This document shows positions 9,235-19,703 of a stretch of DNA of 64,000 bases, piece by piece; positions within the stretch are counted from its first letter, which is position 1, and every line of letters starts with the position of its first letter. The DNA is from Bacteriovoracaceae bacterium. Its GTDB lineage: Bacteria > Bdellovibrionota > Bacteriovoracia > Bacteriovoracales > Bacteriovoracaceae. The notes beneath the pieces were generated by a model. That model ran no database searches, was not told where the DNA came from, and saw nothing but the letters and a program-made list of their open reading frames with translations. Position numbers and translations under genes: made by a program. The stretch covers positions 62,001 through 126,000 of the forward strand of contig CANCFT010000003.1 of assembly GCA_947377285.1 (NCBI GenBank). The letters run 5' to 3'.

Positions 9235-10344
9235 TTAAACGTTGAAACGGAAATGCATTATGTCTCCATCTTGGACGACATATTCTTTTCCTTCAACTCT
9301 AAATTTACCAGCTTCTTTTACTTTCGCTTCAGAGCCAAATTTAATCAGGTCATCATAGCTAAAAACTTCAGCCTTGATGAATCCACGTTCAAAGTCAGTA
9401 TGAATGACACCAGCACATTGGGGAGCTTTAAATCCGTCTTGAAATGTCCAAGCTCGTACTTCTTTAACTCCAGCAGTAAAATAGGTTTTTAAACCAATCA
9501 TATAATAGGCTGCTCGTGTTAGTTTATCTAAACCTGACTCTTCAATGCCAGCTGCTTCCATGAATTCTTTTTTCTCTTCTAGGCTTTCAAGAGAAGCTAT
9601 TTCAGATTCAAGTTTTCCACATATAATTTGTACTTCTGAATTTTCCTTAGCTGCATATTCTTTAACTGATTTAACATGAGCATTTTCAGTAGTGACACCC
9701 GCTTCATCTACGTTACAAAGATAGAGAACTTTTTTCATTGTAATTAAATTAAGGTCTGCAACTGCAATTTTATCTTCGTCAGATAAAGATGAGTTTCTTG
9801 CGGCTATTCCACTTTCCAATTCAACTTTTAGTTTTTCGAGTAATGGAAGTTGGATTTTTGCGGACGTTAGCACGTCCTTATTTTGTGATTTTAAGAGCTT
9901 TGGAATGTTTTGAAGTTTTTTCTCAACAACTTCAAGGTCAGCAAATGCTAGTTCTAAATTAATTGTTTCGATATCGTCTTTTGGATTAACTTTTCCATGT
10001 ACATGGATAATATCATCATCTTCAAAACATCTGACAACGTGAATGATGGCATTAACGGCGCGGATATGTCCTAGAAATTGGTTTCCTAACCCTTCACCTT
10101 TTGAAGCTCCTTTTACGAGACCTGCAATATCTACAAACTCGACTGATGTTGGAATAAGTTTTTCTGGCCCAATAATGTCAGCAATCTTTTGCATGCGAGG
10201 ATCTGAAACAGCAACAATCCCTACGTTTGGTTCAATTGTACAAAATGGATAATTGGCAGCTTCAGCAGGTGCTGATGTTATTGCTGAAAATATTGTTGAT
10301 TTACCAACGTTAGGTAGTCCTACGATTCCACAATTCAAAGCCAT
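9235..10344 (-). CDS. ychF: redox-regulated ATPase/GTPase YchF
   Basis: MALNCGIVGLPNVGKSTIFSAIT, C-terminal TGS-like 'VQDGDIMHFRFNV'. Confidence 0.97.
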   Translation of the reverse strand: MALNCGIVGLPNVGKSTIFSAITSAPAEAANYPFCTIEPNVGIVAVSDPRMQKIADIIGPEKLIPTSVEFVDIAGLVKGASKGEGLGNQFLGHIRAVNAIIHVVRCFEDDDIIHVHGKVNPKDDIETINLELAFADLEVVEKKLQNIPKLLKSQNKDVLTSAKIQLPLLEKLKVELESGIAARNSSLSDEDKIAVADLNLITMKKVLYLCNVDEAGVTTENAHVKSVKEYAAKENSEVQIICGKLESEIASLESLEEKKEFMEAAGIEESGLDKLTRAAYYMIGLKTYFTAGVKEVRAWTFQDGFKAPQCAGVIHTDFERGFIKAEVFSYDDLIKFGSEAKVKEAGKFRVEGKEYVVQDGDIMHFRFNV

Positions 10345-10366
10345 TCTCTATTCCTTTATTAATATT

Positions 10367-10936
10367 CTATATGATCTTTTTCTTATTATAATTTGGAGCG
10401 ACTTTTAGAAAGCCCAAGTTAATGTACTCTTCAAGTGCCTTGGCCACTCCTTTTAAATAAGGTACAAAAAAATCTTTATCTTCTCCGGTATACCCCGAGA
10501 GAACCCAATTGGAAACATCGCCGTGAGTTGGGCGCCCAATTCCGACTCGTAATCTTTTAAAATCCTGGGTTCCTAGCTTTTCTGTTATAGATTTCAAGCC
10601 GTTGTGTCCGGCCAAACCACCACCATTTTTATAGGCGATAGTTCCAAAAGGTAAATCTATTTCATCGTGAACAACTAACACATTTTCAACTTCTATTTTA
10701 AAAAATGCCATCATTGGTTGAAGACTTTCACCAGAGAGGTTCATAAAAGTTTGAGGTTTTAAAAAATAGATTTTTTCAGAATTGTAGTTATAGGTTGCAT
10801 ATTGACCTTTAAATTTTTCTGACCAATTAAGTTTATCTCTAAAAGATAATTCTTCGAAGACATCCCAACCTATATTATGTTTAGTGTGATGATATTTTGA
10901 ACCTGGATTTCCAAGGCCTACAATTAAGCGGTCCAT
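10367..10936 (-). CDS. pth: peptidyl-tRNA hydrolase
   Basis: LIVGLGNPGSKYHHTKHNIGWDVF, HDEIDLPFG, GGGLAGHNGLKSI, RLRVGIGRP. Confidence 0.97.
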   Translation of the reverse strand: MDRLIVGLGNPGSKYHHTKHNIGWDVFEELSFRDKLNWSEKFKGQYATYNYNSEKIYFLKPQTFMNLSGESLQPMMAFFKIEVENVLVVHDEIDLPFGTIAYKNGGGLAGHNGLKSITEKLGTQDFKRLRVGIGRPTHGDVSNWVLSGYTGEDKDFFVPYLKGVAKALEEYINLGFLKVAPNYNKKKII

Positions 10937-11892
10937 TAGATAAAAAGGGAGCTAACAGAATCGTTATTAAAAGTTCTATGAATTGCTTTTGCTAATAGTT
11001 CAGCTGTAGATAATAATTTAATCTTTGGGCATTTTTTAGCTGCTTCGCTTAGTGGAATTGTATCTGCAACTATTACTCGGTCAAGTTCTTCACATTCTGA
11101 AATTCTTTTAATGGCCGGATCTGAAAACACCGGGTGAGTTGCGCAAGCATAAATTTTAGTAGCACCGTTTCTACGTAGTGCTTTACAAGCTTCAACTAAA
11201 GTCCCTGCAGTATCGATCATATCATCAATGATAATACATTCTTTTCCTGAAACATTACCGATGACGTTCATTGCTTCTGCGATATTTTTACCAGTTCTTC
11301 TTTTATCAATCATTGCTATATCGGCGTTCAATTTTTTTGCATAAAAACGAACACGTTCAACTCCTCCTGCATCAGGAGAAACAAAGATTGTGTTTTCTGA
11401 AAATATTTCTTTCTTAATATAATTTAAAATAACTGGTGAAGCGTAAATATTGTCGAAAGGAATATTAAAAAATCCTTGAATTTGACCAGCATGTAGATCC
11501 ATAGTCACAACGCGACTAGCACCTGCCACCGTAATTAAATCTGCAACAAGTTTAGCTGATATAGGTGTTCTTGGTGAAGCTTTACGGTCTTGTCGAGCAT
11601 AACCATAAAACGGAATTACTGTTGTGATTGAACTAGCAGATGCTCTTTTAAGTGCATCTATCATTATCAACAATTCCATTAAATTATCATTTACTGGAGA
11701 GCAAGTTGATTGAATCACAAAGACATCTGCACCGCGGACATGTTTTTCAATTTCACAATAGATTTCACCGTTAGCAAAACGGACTAATTGTGGATTAACG
11801 AGAGGAACATCTAGATAATCTGAAATTTGGTTAGAAAGCAGTTGGTTTGAAGATCCAGAAACTAGGACGATTCGTTTCAAATGACCCTCCAA
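10936..11892 (-). CDS. prs: ribose-phosphate pyrophosphokinase
   Basis: FANGEIYCEIEKHVRGADVFVIQS, YGYARQDRK, DLHAGQIQGFF, IIDDMIDTAGTL. Confidence 0.97.
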   Translation of the reverse strand: MEGHLKRIVLVSGSSNQLLSNQISDYLDVPLVNPQLVRFANGEIYCEIEKHVRGADVFVIQSTCSPVNDNLMELLIMIDALKRASASSITTVIPFYGYARQDRKASPRTPISAKLVADLITVAGASRVVTMDLHAGQIQGFFNIPFDNIYASPVILNYIKKEIFSENTIFVSPDAGGVERVRFYAKKLNADIAMIDKRRTGKNIAEAMNVIGNVSGKECIIIDDMIDTAGTLVEACKALRRNGATKIYACATHPVFSDPAIKRISECEELDRVIVADTIPLSEAAKKCPKIKLLSTAELLAKAIHRTFNNDSVSSLFI

Positions 11893-11916
11893 AATTAAAA
11901 GTTTAAGGGTAAAAAA

Positions 11917-11991
11917 TGGTTGGGGTGCAAGGATTCGAACCTTGGCATGGCAGAATCAAAATCTGCAGACTTACCACTTGTCGACACCCCA
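11917..11991 (-). tRNA. tRNA-Gln (anticodon TTG), 3' CCA encoded
   Basis: Minus strand TGGGGTG...GCAGA-TTTTGAT-TCTGC...AAGG-TTCGAAT-CCTT-G-CACCCCA-A-CCA. Confidence 0.93.
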
Positions 11992-12045
11992 ATACATTAA
12001 AATGCGTGAACTTAATATAAACTTTAAGACTCTTTTTTGCAAGAG

Positions 12046-13992
12046 CTAGTTCGCGAGATCACAGCTGAATTGTTGAAAACGTTTCCCATGATCACGGTAA
12101 TAATTTTGAAAAACATTAAATGCAGTTGTTGCTCCGTACAATCCAAGAGATTTTGTTTTACGGTCACCTTCATATCCGACCCAAATGACAGAAAGGTTTT
12201 TTCCATCAAATGCTACATACCAGTTATCGTAGCCATTATTAGTAGTGCCTGTTTTTCCAAAAAATCTCAATTTTTGCATCACTGCATCTACTGCGTGTTC
12301 AACCGTAGTTAAGTTTGGATCAGATAAAGCGTAAAGAACACTTTGGTCTTTTTCTCTTATGCCTTCCTTAATTTTTTTACATTCATCTTTGATAAAGACG
12401 CTATAAACATCTCTGAGATCACTTACACTTAACTCCATACTTCCAAGAAGCTCTGAAGGATATTCTTTAAGTGGTATCTTAAGCTCTTTAAAATATGGTT
12501 TTAACTTTTCTTCAATTTTATCAAAACCAATATCGTTTGCGAGATAAATAACTGGGCGATTGTAAGATTTCAAAAGTGCATCTACTAAACTCACTTCTGA
12601 TTCTTTGATTACATGGGCTTCTTTCGGTGACCAAGGCCCAGATTTTAAATCTAATTTAATTTCTTTTGTTGGCACCATGTCAGATAGTTTTTTTCCAAAT
12701 TCTTCATAGATACTATAAACAATTGGTTTAATAGTACTTCCAACCTGGTGGCGTTCGGTGAAAATTGCTTTTTCCTTATTGCGTTCGATTCTTGAGTAAT
12801 AACTATAAGAATTACTACCATTAACTGCACCAAGCATTACTTTTACAGAGATGTCAGAGATTGAATTCCTTCCATTTTTTGTACTTTCAAACTTGTCATT
12901 AATCTTTGATCGAACGTCCGCTACTTTTTGGATAAGAACAAATTTTTCATAGTTTGCCAGTGTTGGATCATTATCATTTAGTGTTCTCCAGACAGACTGG
13001 TAATATTGCTCTTTTTCTTGTCGCTTGAGTTTGGCAATCCAATTTTCCCATTCTTTTTGTGACCATATTAGACCTGGCTCATTGGGAATTAAGTTTTCTT
13101 GGATTAATTTATTATAAACAACAAGTGCTCTTTCTTTAAGCCGTTCAAATTTTTTAAGTGGAGAAAAATAGCTCGGTCCTTTTAATAAACTTATTAAAAT
13201 TGCACCTTCATAAGCCGAAATATCTGCTGGTTTTTTACCGAAATAAAAAACAGAGGCTCCCAAAATTCCTTTAATTTTTATTCCCTGAAGTGCACCCCAG
13301 TAAACTTCGTTTAAATATGCTTCTAGAATTTTTTCTTTGGGAAAAAGAGTTTCAATATACATTGATATTACAACTTCTTTAAGTTTTCTTGAAAACGTCT
13401 TTTCATTAGTAAAAAATAAATTCTTTACTAATTGTTGCGAAATAGTAGAACCACCTTGCTCAAATCTCATCTTTCGAATATTCGTTACAAAAGCTCGAAA
13501 AATTGATTTTAAGTCAACTCCGTGATGAGTAAGATACCTTTGGTCTTCAACTCCAATTAAACCCTTCCAAAAAATAGATGGGATATAGTCGAATGAGACA
13601 TAATGCTGATAACAATAAACATCTGCACAGTCATTGCTAAGTAAGTTTTTAATTTCAATGTTCTGATTGACTTGTAAAAGTCCGGGAACTTCTTTTAATT
13701 CATAAAGTGCATTGGTTTGCTTTTTGTCTGCAAAAAAATCTTCACTCGACATTTTTTCTGCTGAAAAAAGATAAAAAGCACTGAGTTCATCTTTTTTTAC
13801 AACAGAGCCTTCATCTAAAACGATATTGCTGGAAATTGTAGTATAAGGATCAATTTCCCTTTTCGTTTTTTCTTCTAGTACAGATAGTGAGGTCTCTGCG
13901 ATTGTCCATTTTACAAATCCAAAGCCGGCCGCGGTTAAGATAATCAGCCCAACAAGAGATAATTTTAATATACGAATTGCCCATTGCTTCAT
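12046..13992 (-). CDS. penicillin-binding protein 1 (GT51 transglycosylase/transpeptidase)
   Basis: GVEDQRYLTHHGVD, GGSTISQQLVKNLFF, VGSTIKPIVYS, FFGKTGTTNNGYDNWYVAF. Confidence 0.93.
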   Translation of the reverse strand: MKQWAIRILKLSLVGLIILTAAGFGFVKWTIAETSLSVLEEKTKREIDPYTTISSNIVLDEGSVVKKDELSAFYLFSAEKMSSEDFFADKKQTNALYELKEVPGLLQVNQNIEIKNLLSNDCADVYCYQHYVSFDYIPSIFWKGLIGVEDQRYLTHHGVDLKSIFRAFVTNIRKMRFEQGGSTISQQLVKNLFFTNEKTFSRKLKEVVISMYIETLFPKEKILEAYLNEVYWGALQGIKIKGILGASVFYFGKKPADISAYEGAILISLLKGPSYFSPLKKFERLKERALVVYNKLIQENLIPNEPGLIWSQKEWENWIAKLKRQEKEQYYQSVWRTLNDNDPTLANYEKFVLIQKVADVRSKINDKFESTKNGRNSISDISVKVMLGAVNGSNSYSYYSRIERNKEKAIFTERHQVGSTIKPIVYSIYEEFGKKLSDMVPTKEIKLDLKSGPWSPKEAHVIKESEVSLVDALLKSYNRPVIYLANDIGFDKIEEKLKPYFKELKIPLKEYPSELLGSMELSVSDLRDVYSVFIKDECKKIKEGIREKDQSVLYALSDPNLTTVEHAVDAVMQKLRFFGKTGTTNNGYDNWYVAFDGKNLSVIWVGYEGDRKTKSLGLYGATTAFNVFQNYYRDHGKRFQQFSCDLAN

Positions 13993-14093
13993 TTCAATTT
14001 ACTTGGTTTCTAGTTTTTGACTTAACTGCCTTCATTTCATATAGTATTTTGAGAAACTTTTCCAATGTTTATTGTCTTTATCTGGAGTATTTT

Positions 14094-15572
14094 ATGTCCA
14101 ACTCGCTTTCCTTGAAAAAAATAATTGTAACTTCTCTTGTTGCACTTATACCAGTTGTTTCTCAAGCGCTCCCAATTGATTGGCATGGATCTTTTGGAGT
14201 AGATTCTTCTGTCCTTAGTGATTATAGAAGATTAAAGGCAAAGACTGTAGTGACGTCAACTGATGGATCACAAGAAGTTGGTCTTGATAGTGGAAATAAA
14301 GCGGGTGCTTCTTGGCAAAGTTATGTTTTAAGATTAAGCCCTACAATGGTGATAAATGATGCTGCAACTTTTTTTGGTGAATTGAGCACTGGGTACGCCA
14401 ATGGCGGATACTTGGGAGATAGTCCTGCCGTCGATTCAAGTGCAACGGCCACTACTACTGGAGCAAATGGAGCACAACTTTTTTATCATAACCAAAGTCG
14501 TGGTCAGAGTTTAAATGTCAAAAAAGCTTATCTCGAAATTTATTCTGATACTGCTACTTATGTTATCGGACGGCATTCAAGTGAATGGGCACTTGGTGCT
14601 ATTCAAAATGACGGGAATGATGTTTGGGATCGACATGCAACATCTCGAGACGGAATAACCATGAAATTAAAAATTGGTAATTTCCATGTTGCTCCTTACT
14701 GGTCAAAAGTTTCAAATCCAGGTTATACCGACTCTACAAATGCTAAAGAATATGGTACTAGCTTACTCTATGATAACCAAGAAAGAGACATCGCTTTCGG
14801 TATACTTTATGGGAAAAAATCAAATAGTGCTTCAAATACTATGTATAGCACGAGCATAAGTGGTGTATCTTCTAATTTAGGAGAAAACAATATTACTATT
14901 ACTGACCTTTACTTAAAAAAAGTATTTGGCAAAATAGATATGGCCGTTGAAATTCCATTGATGTCTGGTGACCTTGGAAAAACCTCAGCCGCAAGTACAG
15001 CGACAACTTATTCTGCCAAAGCTGTTTTATTACAAACTAATTATAAACACACTGACACTTGGACCTATGGTTTTGATGCTGGTCAAGTAAGTGGACATAA
15101 TGGTGATACTGGAAAATTCGGAGCACTTTATTTAAATCCAAATTACCAAGTCGCAAATCTTCTTTTTAGATTTAACGTTGCAGCTCTTGGTGATTCAACA
15201 CATTCAACAAGTGTGTATGATTCATATATAACTAATGCTCGTTATTTTAAATTAAAAGCAATTTATAATTCTGAAAAATGGACTTTTGATTCTGCACTAA
15301 TTTATGCAAAAGCTCTTGAAGTCGCTAAGGCTGGAACAACTTCTTATAACCATACTAAGAATAAGACTTTTACTGCTGTAACGACACAATCAGATAACTT
15401 AGGAACAGAAATTGATTTAAATGCAAAATTTCATTGGAATAAAGAAATTTCAATCGGTACTGGAATTGGTTATCTAATTACTGGTGATTATTTTGGTTAC
15501 ACCAACACGACAACACCAAATAGTGTAAAGAGCTCAATGTTACTTCAATTAAATACTTCAGTTACTTTCTAA
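14094..15572 (+). CDS. outer-membrane porin/beta-barrel-like protein
   Basis: Signal peptide from ATG 14094; repeated beta strands; C-terminal aromatic ...LLQLNTSVTF. Confidence 0.75.
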   Translation: MSNSLSLKKIIVTSLVALIPVVSQALPIDWHGSFGVDSSVLSDYRRLKAKTVVTSTDGSQEVGLDSGNKAGASWQSYVLRLSPTMVINDAATFFGELSTGYANGGYLGDSPAVDSSATATTTGANGAQLFYHNQSRGQSLNVKKAYLEIYSDTATYVIGRHSSEWALGAIQNDGNDVWDRHATSRDGITMKLKIGNFHVAPYWSKVSNPGYTDSTNAKEYGTSLLYDNQERDIAFGILYGKKSNSASNTMYSTSISGVSSNLGENNITITDLYLKKVFGKIDMAVEIPLMSGDLGKTSAASTATTYSAKAVLLQTNYKHTDTWTYGFDAGQVSGHNGDTGKFGALYLNPNYQVANLLFRFNVAALGDSTHSTSVYDSYITNARYFKLKAIYNSEKWTFDSALIYAKALEVAKAGTTSYNHTKNKTFTAVTTQSDNLGTEIDLNAKFHWNKEISIGTGIGYLITGDYFGYTNTTTPNSVKSSMLLQLNTSVTF

Positions 15573-15576
15573 AAAA

Positions 15577-15608
15577 TAAAAAAGCCCTCTTAATGAGGGC
15601 TTTTTTTT
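15577..15608 (+). terminator. rho-independent terminator
   Basis: GCCCTC-TTAAT-GAGGGC stem followed by T8. Confidence 0.92.
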
Positions 15609-15632
15609 GTCATTTTTTATTTTATAAATAAT

Positions 15633-17621
15633 TTATTGCAATCTTGGCCATGCTCCAGCATTTTGTTGCATTTGATACTGACCTGGTTGAACTTGCATTT
15701 GAGGGTTGGCCACATAAGGATTATAACTAACATTATTTCCCATATTGGCCGCAGAGCCTGCTCCTAAATTATAATTATTCGCATCGTATGGTGAGAAGGC
15801 TTGATTTCCATAATAATTTGGAAATCGTTCTTCATAGCTGTCTTCATATCCAGTAATTGAAGCTCCGTAAGAGGCTTCTAGGTCACTCACTTGAGTTTCA
15901 CTGGCCACTTGGCGTCTAGAATAATCAGCATAACTACTGTTCATTTTTGCAAGTTTTCTATCTTTGGCTTCTATGTATTTTGTGTCTTTTGCAATTCTCG
16001 CATTTTCTGCTTTTAATCTACCTGCAGCTCCAGCTCTAAAGGCTTGACACTGAACTGGATTTTTTGCTTGTCCCGTCCATCCAGTTGCACAATATTTTTG
16101 AAGATTATCATTTTCACTTGTTTGAAATTTATTCCAACGGGTGATAACTTTTTGTACCGCTGCAGACTTTTCTTTATTCGTTCTTTCTAGTGGTAAAGTA
16201 TTTCCTTTTCCAACTAAGTACTGATCCATTCTATCGCTTAGAACTCTCTCAAAACCCAGCAGACCTGCAGATTGTTTCTGAACACCTTGCTCAAAAGTAA
16301 TTGGGGCTCCTCTTTTATCTGCAGGGCCCGCATAAACTCGTCCATACCAAAAAGATTTTAATCGAATATCTTCAATTGTTTTTGCTGAATCGTTAATAGC
16401 AAATTTCTCTAGAGCAGCATCTATTCCAACAGTCGTTAATTTTTTAGCTGCAAATGCACCGATGTCTTCGTTGAGTTTTTTAATTTCTGAATCAATTGAT
16501 TTTCTTTTTGGATCTTCTGGATCCATATCTGTTACTTGCTTCATCAATATTTCTAATCTGGTAATTGCCGGATTCAAAAAGATTTTATCTAAATCAATCG
16601 CTAAATCAGTATATTTCTTTGCTAACTTTTTAGCCGTAGATTCATCAATTGAATCTTTTTCTTTTAAAAGACGATCTTCGATTACAGTCATGTCATCATT
16701 AATTTTTTTAACATCTTTCATAACTGCAGTTAAGTAGCTTGCATCAAGCTCTGACATTATTTTATCAGCAATATCTTTAAGTGCTTCAGCGTTCCCTAAG
16801 GATTTTCTTGCTTCAGCTATTTTCTGAGCATCTCCAGACATACACTTCACGCGAATTTCATCCATTAAGACATCTTGGCCTTTATTGATGTAAGTAATTT
16901 CTGGTTGTATTTTTTCAGCATGCATACACAAAGAAGTTGGCAGTTCTACATCTTTATCTATACCAAATGTTGAAGGATAAACATCTTTACCAACTTTATC
17001 TGAAAAAGCGACAGGGTATCCAAATGAAACCTTAAGTGTCTTCTTAATGTCTTTTTCTTTTGAAAAAGAATAATCCAGAACGTATGGATATTCTGAGTAA
17101 TTTTTTCCTTCAATAGTATCGTGATCAATTTTTCCATCGATTAAAATTTTCTTTTCTTCAAGACAAGCCAAGTACTGAGAGTAGGTTTTCCCATCTTCAA
17201 GTTGCATCATGATTGTAACGTTTTTATCTTTTTCAGATTGAAAAATTTGAGGTTTAAATTTTCCACAAGTATTTATCGAGGCTGGCATTTTAACTAAAAT
17301 TTTATTATCCGGTCTTATTTCGATAGTTGGAAGAGAGCCATCTTTTGTTATGTTTTGAAAAAAGTCTAATGGAAAATAGGTAGCGGAATCTGGATCATGC
17401 TTACACTCAACACCAGCTGTTCCTTCACCCTTGGTTATTTTTTCATCTATAGATTTCCCCGGATTAACTACAACAGATGAAGATGTTTTTCCTGAAGGAG
17501 TACCCGTTACCCCCGAAGATCTTACACCAACGATTCCTGCAAAACTTGCTTGAGACAGCAGCATGCTTGTCGCTACAAAGACACTCAAACACTTTGGTGA
17601 TTTAACCATTTTCTTGTTCAT
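15633..17621 (-). CDS. exported hypothetical protein, coiled-coil middle and Asn/Gln/Tyr-rich C-terminus
   Basis: Signal peptide MNKKMVKSPKCLSVFVATSMLLSQASFA; start reassigned to 17621. Confidence 0.7.
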   Translation of the reverse strand: MNKKMVKSPKCLSVFVATSMLLSQASFAGIVGVRSSGVTGTPSGKTSSSVVVNPGKSIDEKITKGEGTAGVECKHDPDSATYFPLDFFQNITKDGSLPTIEIRPDNKILVKMPASINTCGKFKPQIFQSEKDKNVTIMMQLEDGKTYSQYLACLEEKKILIDGKIDHDTIEGKNYSEYPYVLDYSFSKEKDIKKTLKVSFGYPVAFSDKVGKDVYPSTFGIDKDVELPTSLCMHAEKIQPEITYINKGQDVLMDEIRVKCMSGDAQKIAEARKSLGNAEALKDIADKIMSELDASYLTAVMKDVKKINDDMTVIEDRLLKEKDSIDESTAKKLAKKYTDLAIDLDKIFLNPAITRLEILMKQVTDMDPEDPKRKSIDSEIKKLNEDIGAFAAKKLTTVGIDAALEKFAINDSAKTIEDIRLKSFWYGRVYAGPADKRGAPITFEQGVQKQSAGLLGFERVLSDRMDQYLVGKGNTLPLERTNKEKSAAVQKVITRWNKFQTSENDNLQKYCATGWTGQAKNPVQCQAFRAGAAGRLKAENARIAKDTKYIEAKDRKLAKMNSSYADYSRRQVASETQVSDLEASYGASITGYEDSYEERFPNYYGNQAFSPYDANNYNLGAGSAANMGNNVSYNPYVANPQMQVQPGQYQMQQNAGAWPRLQ

Positions 17622-17696
17622 ACAAAATTCCCTTATGCCATGATCTTTTATAAGTCTCATGGGCTTAACGGAATTTCTGTAGGATTTCTTTAATAC

Positions 17697-19700
17697 TTAA
17701 TCAAAATAATAAGGATCAACATCTATTTTCAGGGATATAGTATGTGGTGGGCGGTAATTTTTGCTAAAAGTGCTTATTAGATTATGAAGCTGGTTTAAAT
17801 CAGAACTTCTTATCATTATAGACCATGTAAACTTGTTAACCTTTTTTTCAATCATTGAAGGTTTCGGTCCTAAAATTTCGACTTGCTTAAAATGTTTCTC
17901 GCAAAGAGCACGCAGCCCATTGGCTTCTTTGGAGCTTTCTTTAATGGCCACTTCTTGAGATTTAGAATTAAAATATATTAATATTAATTTTTTAACAGGT
18001 GGAGAAGAACACATTATTCTCATTGGTATTTCGTCTTCATAAAACTCATCAAATGTATGATTTTTAAGATAACTAAATATTTTATTCTCTGGGGCCAATG
18101 TGTGGACTAATACTTCAGCTTCTTTGCCAAATCTACCTGCCCTTCCACTTACTTGAGTCAATGTTTGATAGACTCTTTCATTTGATCGAAAATCAGGAAA
18201 ATTTAACTGAGAATCAATCCCTAAGATGAGTACCAAGTTTACATTCTTAAAGTTATGACCTTTTGAGAGCATTTGAGTTCCAACAAGAATATCGATTTTT
18301 TTTTCATGGAATTTCTCCAAAACAGATTCAAGTTGGGTAAATGTTTTGATTTCATCTCGGTCGAATCTTTCAGTAATTTTTTCTGGAAAAATTTCTTTTA
18401 AGATCTCATAAGCTTTCTCAGTTCCGAAACCTTTTGGTGATAAATTAATATTCATACACTCTGGACACATCTCAGGAGCGGATTGTTTGTATTCACAAGT
18501 TTGGCATGAAAGCTCATTTCTTTTTTTGAAATACTTAAGATTTGTGCTGCAGTTTGGACAAGAAAACTGATGCCCACAAGCATTGCATTGAAGATAATTA
18601 GCATAGCCAAGCCTATTGATAAAAACTAAAACTTGCTCACCTTTATTTAGAGCAATTCTAATTTTCACGATGCTTTCTCTGCTATAAGGCCAAATCATTC
18701 TTTCGGAATCTATTTTTGAGCGTCCCCGCATATCGACTAATTGTACGGTTGGCAGTTTGGCATCAAGTGCCCTTTTTTTAAGTGCAAAATAATGATCAGT
18801 TTCAATAAAGGCTTTATATGTTTCTACCATCGGAGTTGCTGATCCGAGAATGACTGGTAATTTTTCTAATGAAGCTCGCTTAATGGCAATATCTCGTGCG
18901 TTGTAAGTACACCTTTCGTCTTGCTTAAAGGATTGATCATGCTCTTCATCAACGACAATTAGTCCTAAGTTTTTAATAGGTAAAAAGATGCTACTTCTTA
19001 CACCTAAAATCATTTTGGGACTTTCATCTTCTTGAAGTAATTTCCAAAGCCCAAATTTATCAGAATTGCTAATAGAACTATTATAAGAATATATAGGAAC
19101 ATCTAGATATGTTTGGAATGTTTTTAAAAACTGTGGTGTTAAATTTATTTCTGGCAAAAGAAAAAGGACTGATTTTTTAAGTGCTATTTGTTTTTTAATT
19201 AACTCCAAATATATAAGTGTCTTTCCGGCCCCTGTTACTCCATGAATTAACCATTTTGAAAATCGGTCAAATCCATATTCAGATATTTTTTTTACGACAT
19301 TTTCTTGGTCAATATTCATTTCTAAGTCGAGAACTTTTCCTTCACCTTGATCAAAATTTAATTTTCTTGGTCTTTTAAGAAATGGGGGCAAGACATCGAA
19401 GACAAGTTGACCGACTGGGTAATGATAATAATTCGACATCCATTGATACAGTTCACATTCCGAAGTTGAAAGGCAAACTTCAGATTCAATTTTTTCGATG
19501 AATTTAATTTTTGAAGTTTCTTTAAGCCTTTCCGAATCGCTTGGCCCCCAAAGACATCCATCAATCATTCTTTTTCCAAGTGGAACTTTAAGAAGCATCC
19601 CTCTCTTTAAAACATTCGCCATTTCTGGCGTAGCTTTATATGTAAGGAGTGAATTATTAAATGGTGAATTAACGGCTACAAGAAAATATTGTTCATCCAT
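17697..19700 (-). CDS. priA: primosomal protein N' (PriA helicase)
   Basis: Walker A GVTGAGKT, DEEHD, zinc cysteines CNACGHQFSCPNCS...CQTC...CPEC. Confidence 0.96.
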   Translation of the reverse strand: MDEQYFLVAVNSPFNNSLLTYKATPEMANVLKRGMLLKVPLGKRMIDGCLWGPSDSERLKETSKIKFIEKIESEVCLSTSECELYQWMSNYYHYPVGQLVFDVLPPFLKRPRKLNFDQGEGKVLDLEMNIDQENVVKKISEYGFDRFSKWLIHGVTGAGKTLIYLELIKKQIALKKSVLFLLPEINLTPQFLKTFQTYLDVPIYSYNSSISNSDKFGLWKLLQEDESPKMILGVRSSIFLPIKNLGLIVVDEEHDQSFKQDERCTYNARDIAIKRASLEKLPVILGSATPMVETYKAFIETDHYFALKKRALDAKLPTVQLVDMRGRSKIDSERMIWPYSRESIVKIRIALNKGEQVLVFINRLGYANYLQCNACGHQFSCPNCSTNLKYFKKRNELSCQTCEYKQSAPEMCPECMNINLSPKGFGTEKAYEILKEIFPEKITERFDRDEIKTFTQLESVLEKFHEKKIDILVGTQMLSKGHNFKNVNLVLILGIDSQLNFPDFRSNERVYQTLTQVSGRAGRFGKEAEVLVHTLAPENKIFSYLKNHTFDEFYEDEIPMRIMCSSPPVKKLILIYFNSKSQEVAIKESSKEANGLRALCEKHFKQVEILGPKPSMIEKKVNKFTWSIMIRSSDLNQLHNLISTFSKNYRPPHTISLKIDVDPYYFD

Positions 19701-19703
19701 GAA

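Noticed and set aside
10936-11892. Missing rplY (L25) between prs and pth
   Set aside because: rplY is often absent from this spot in many lineages; not notable alone
17640-17696. Sigma-28-like promoter upstream of 17621 (TAAA-N16-TCCGTTAA)
   Set aside because: Spacer is one base too long and -10 has two mismatches; weak
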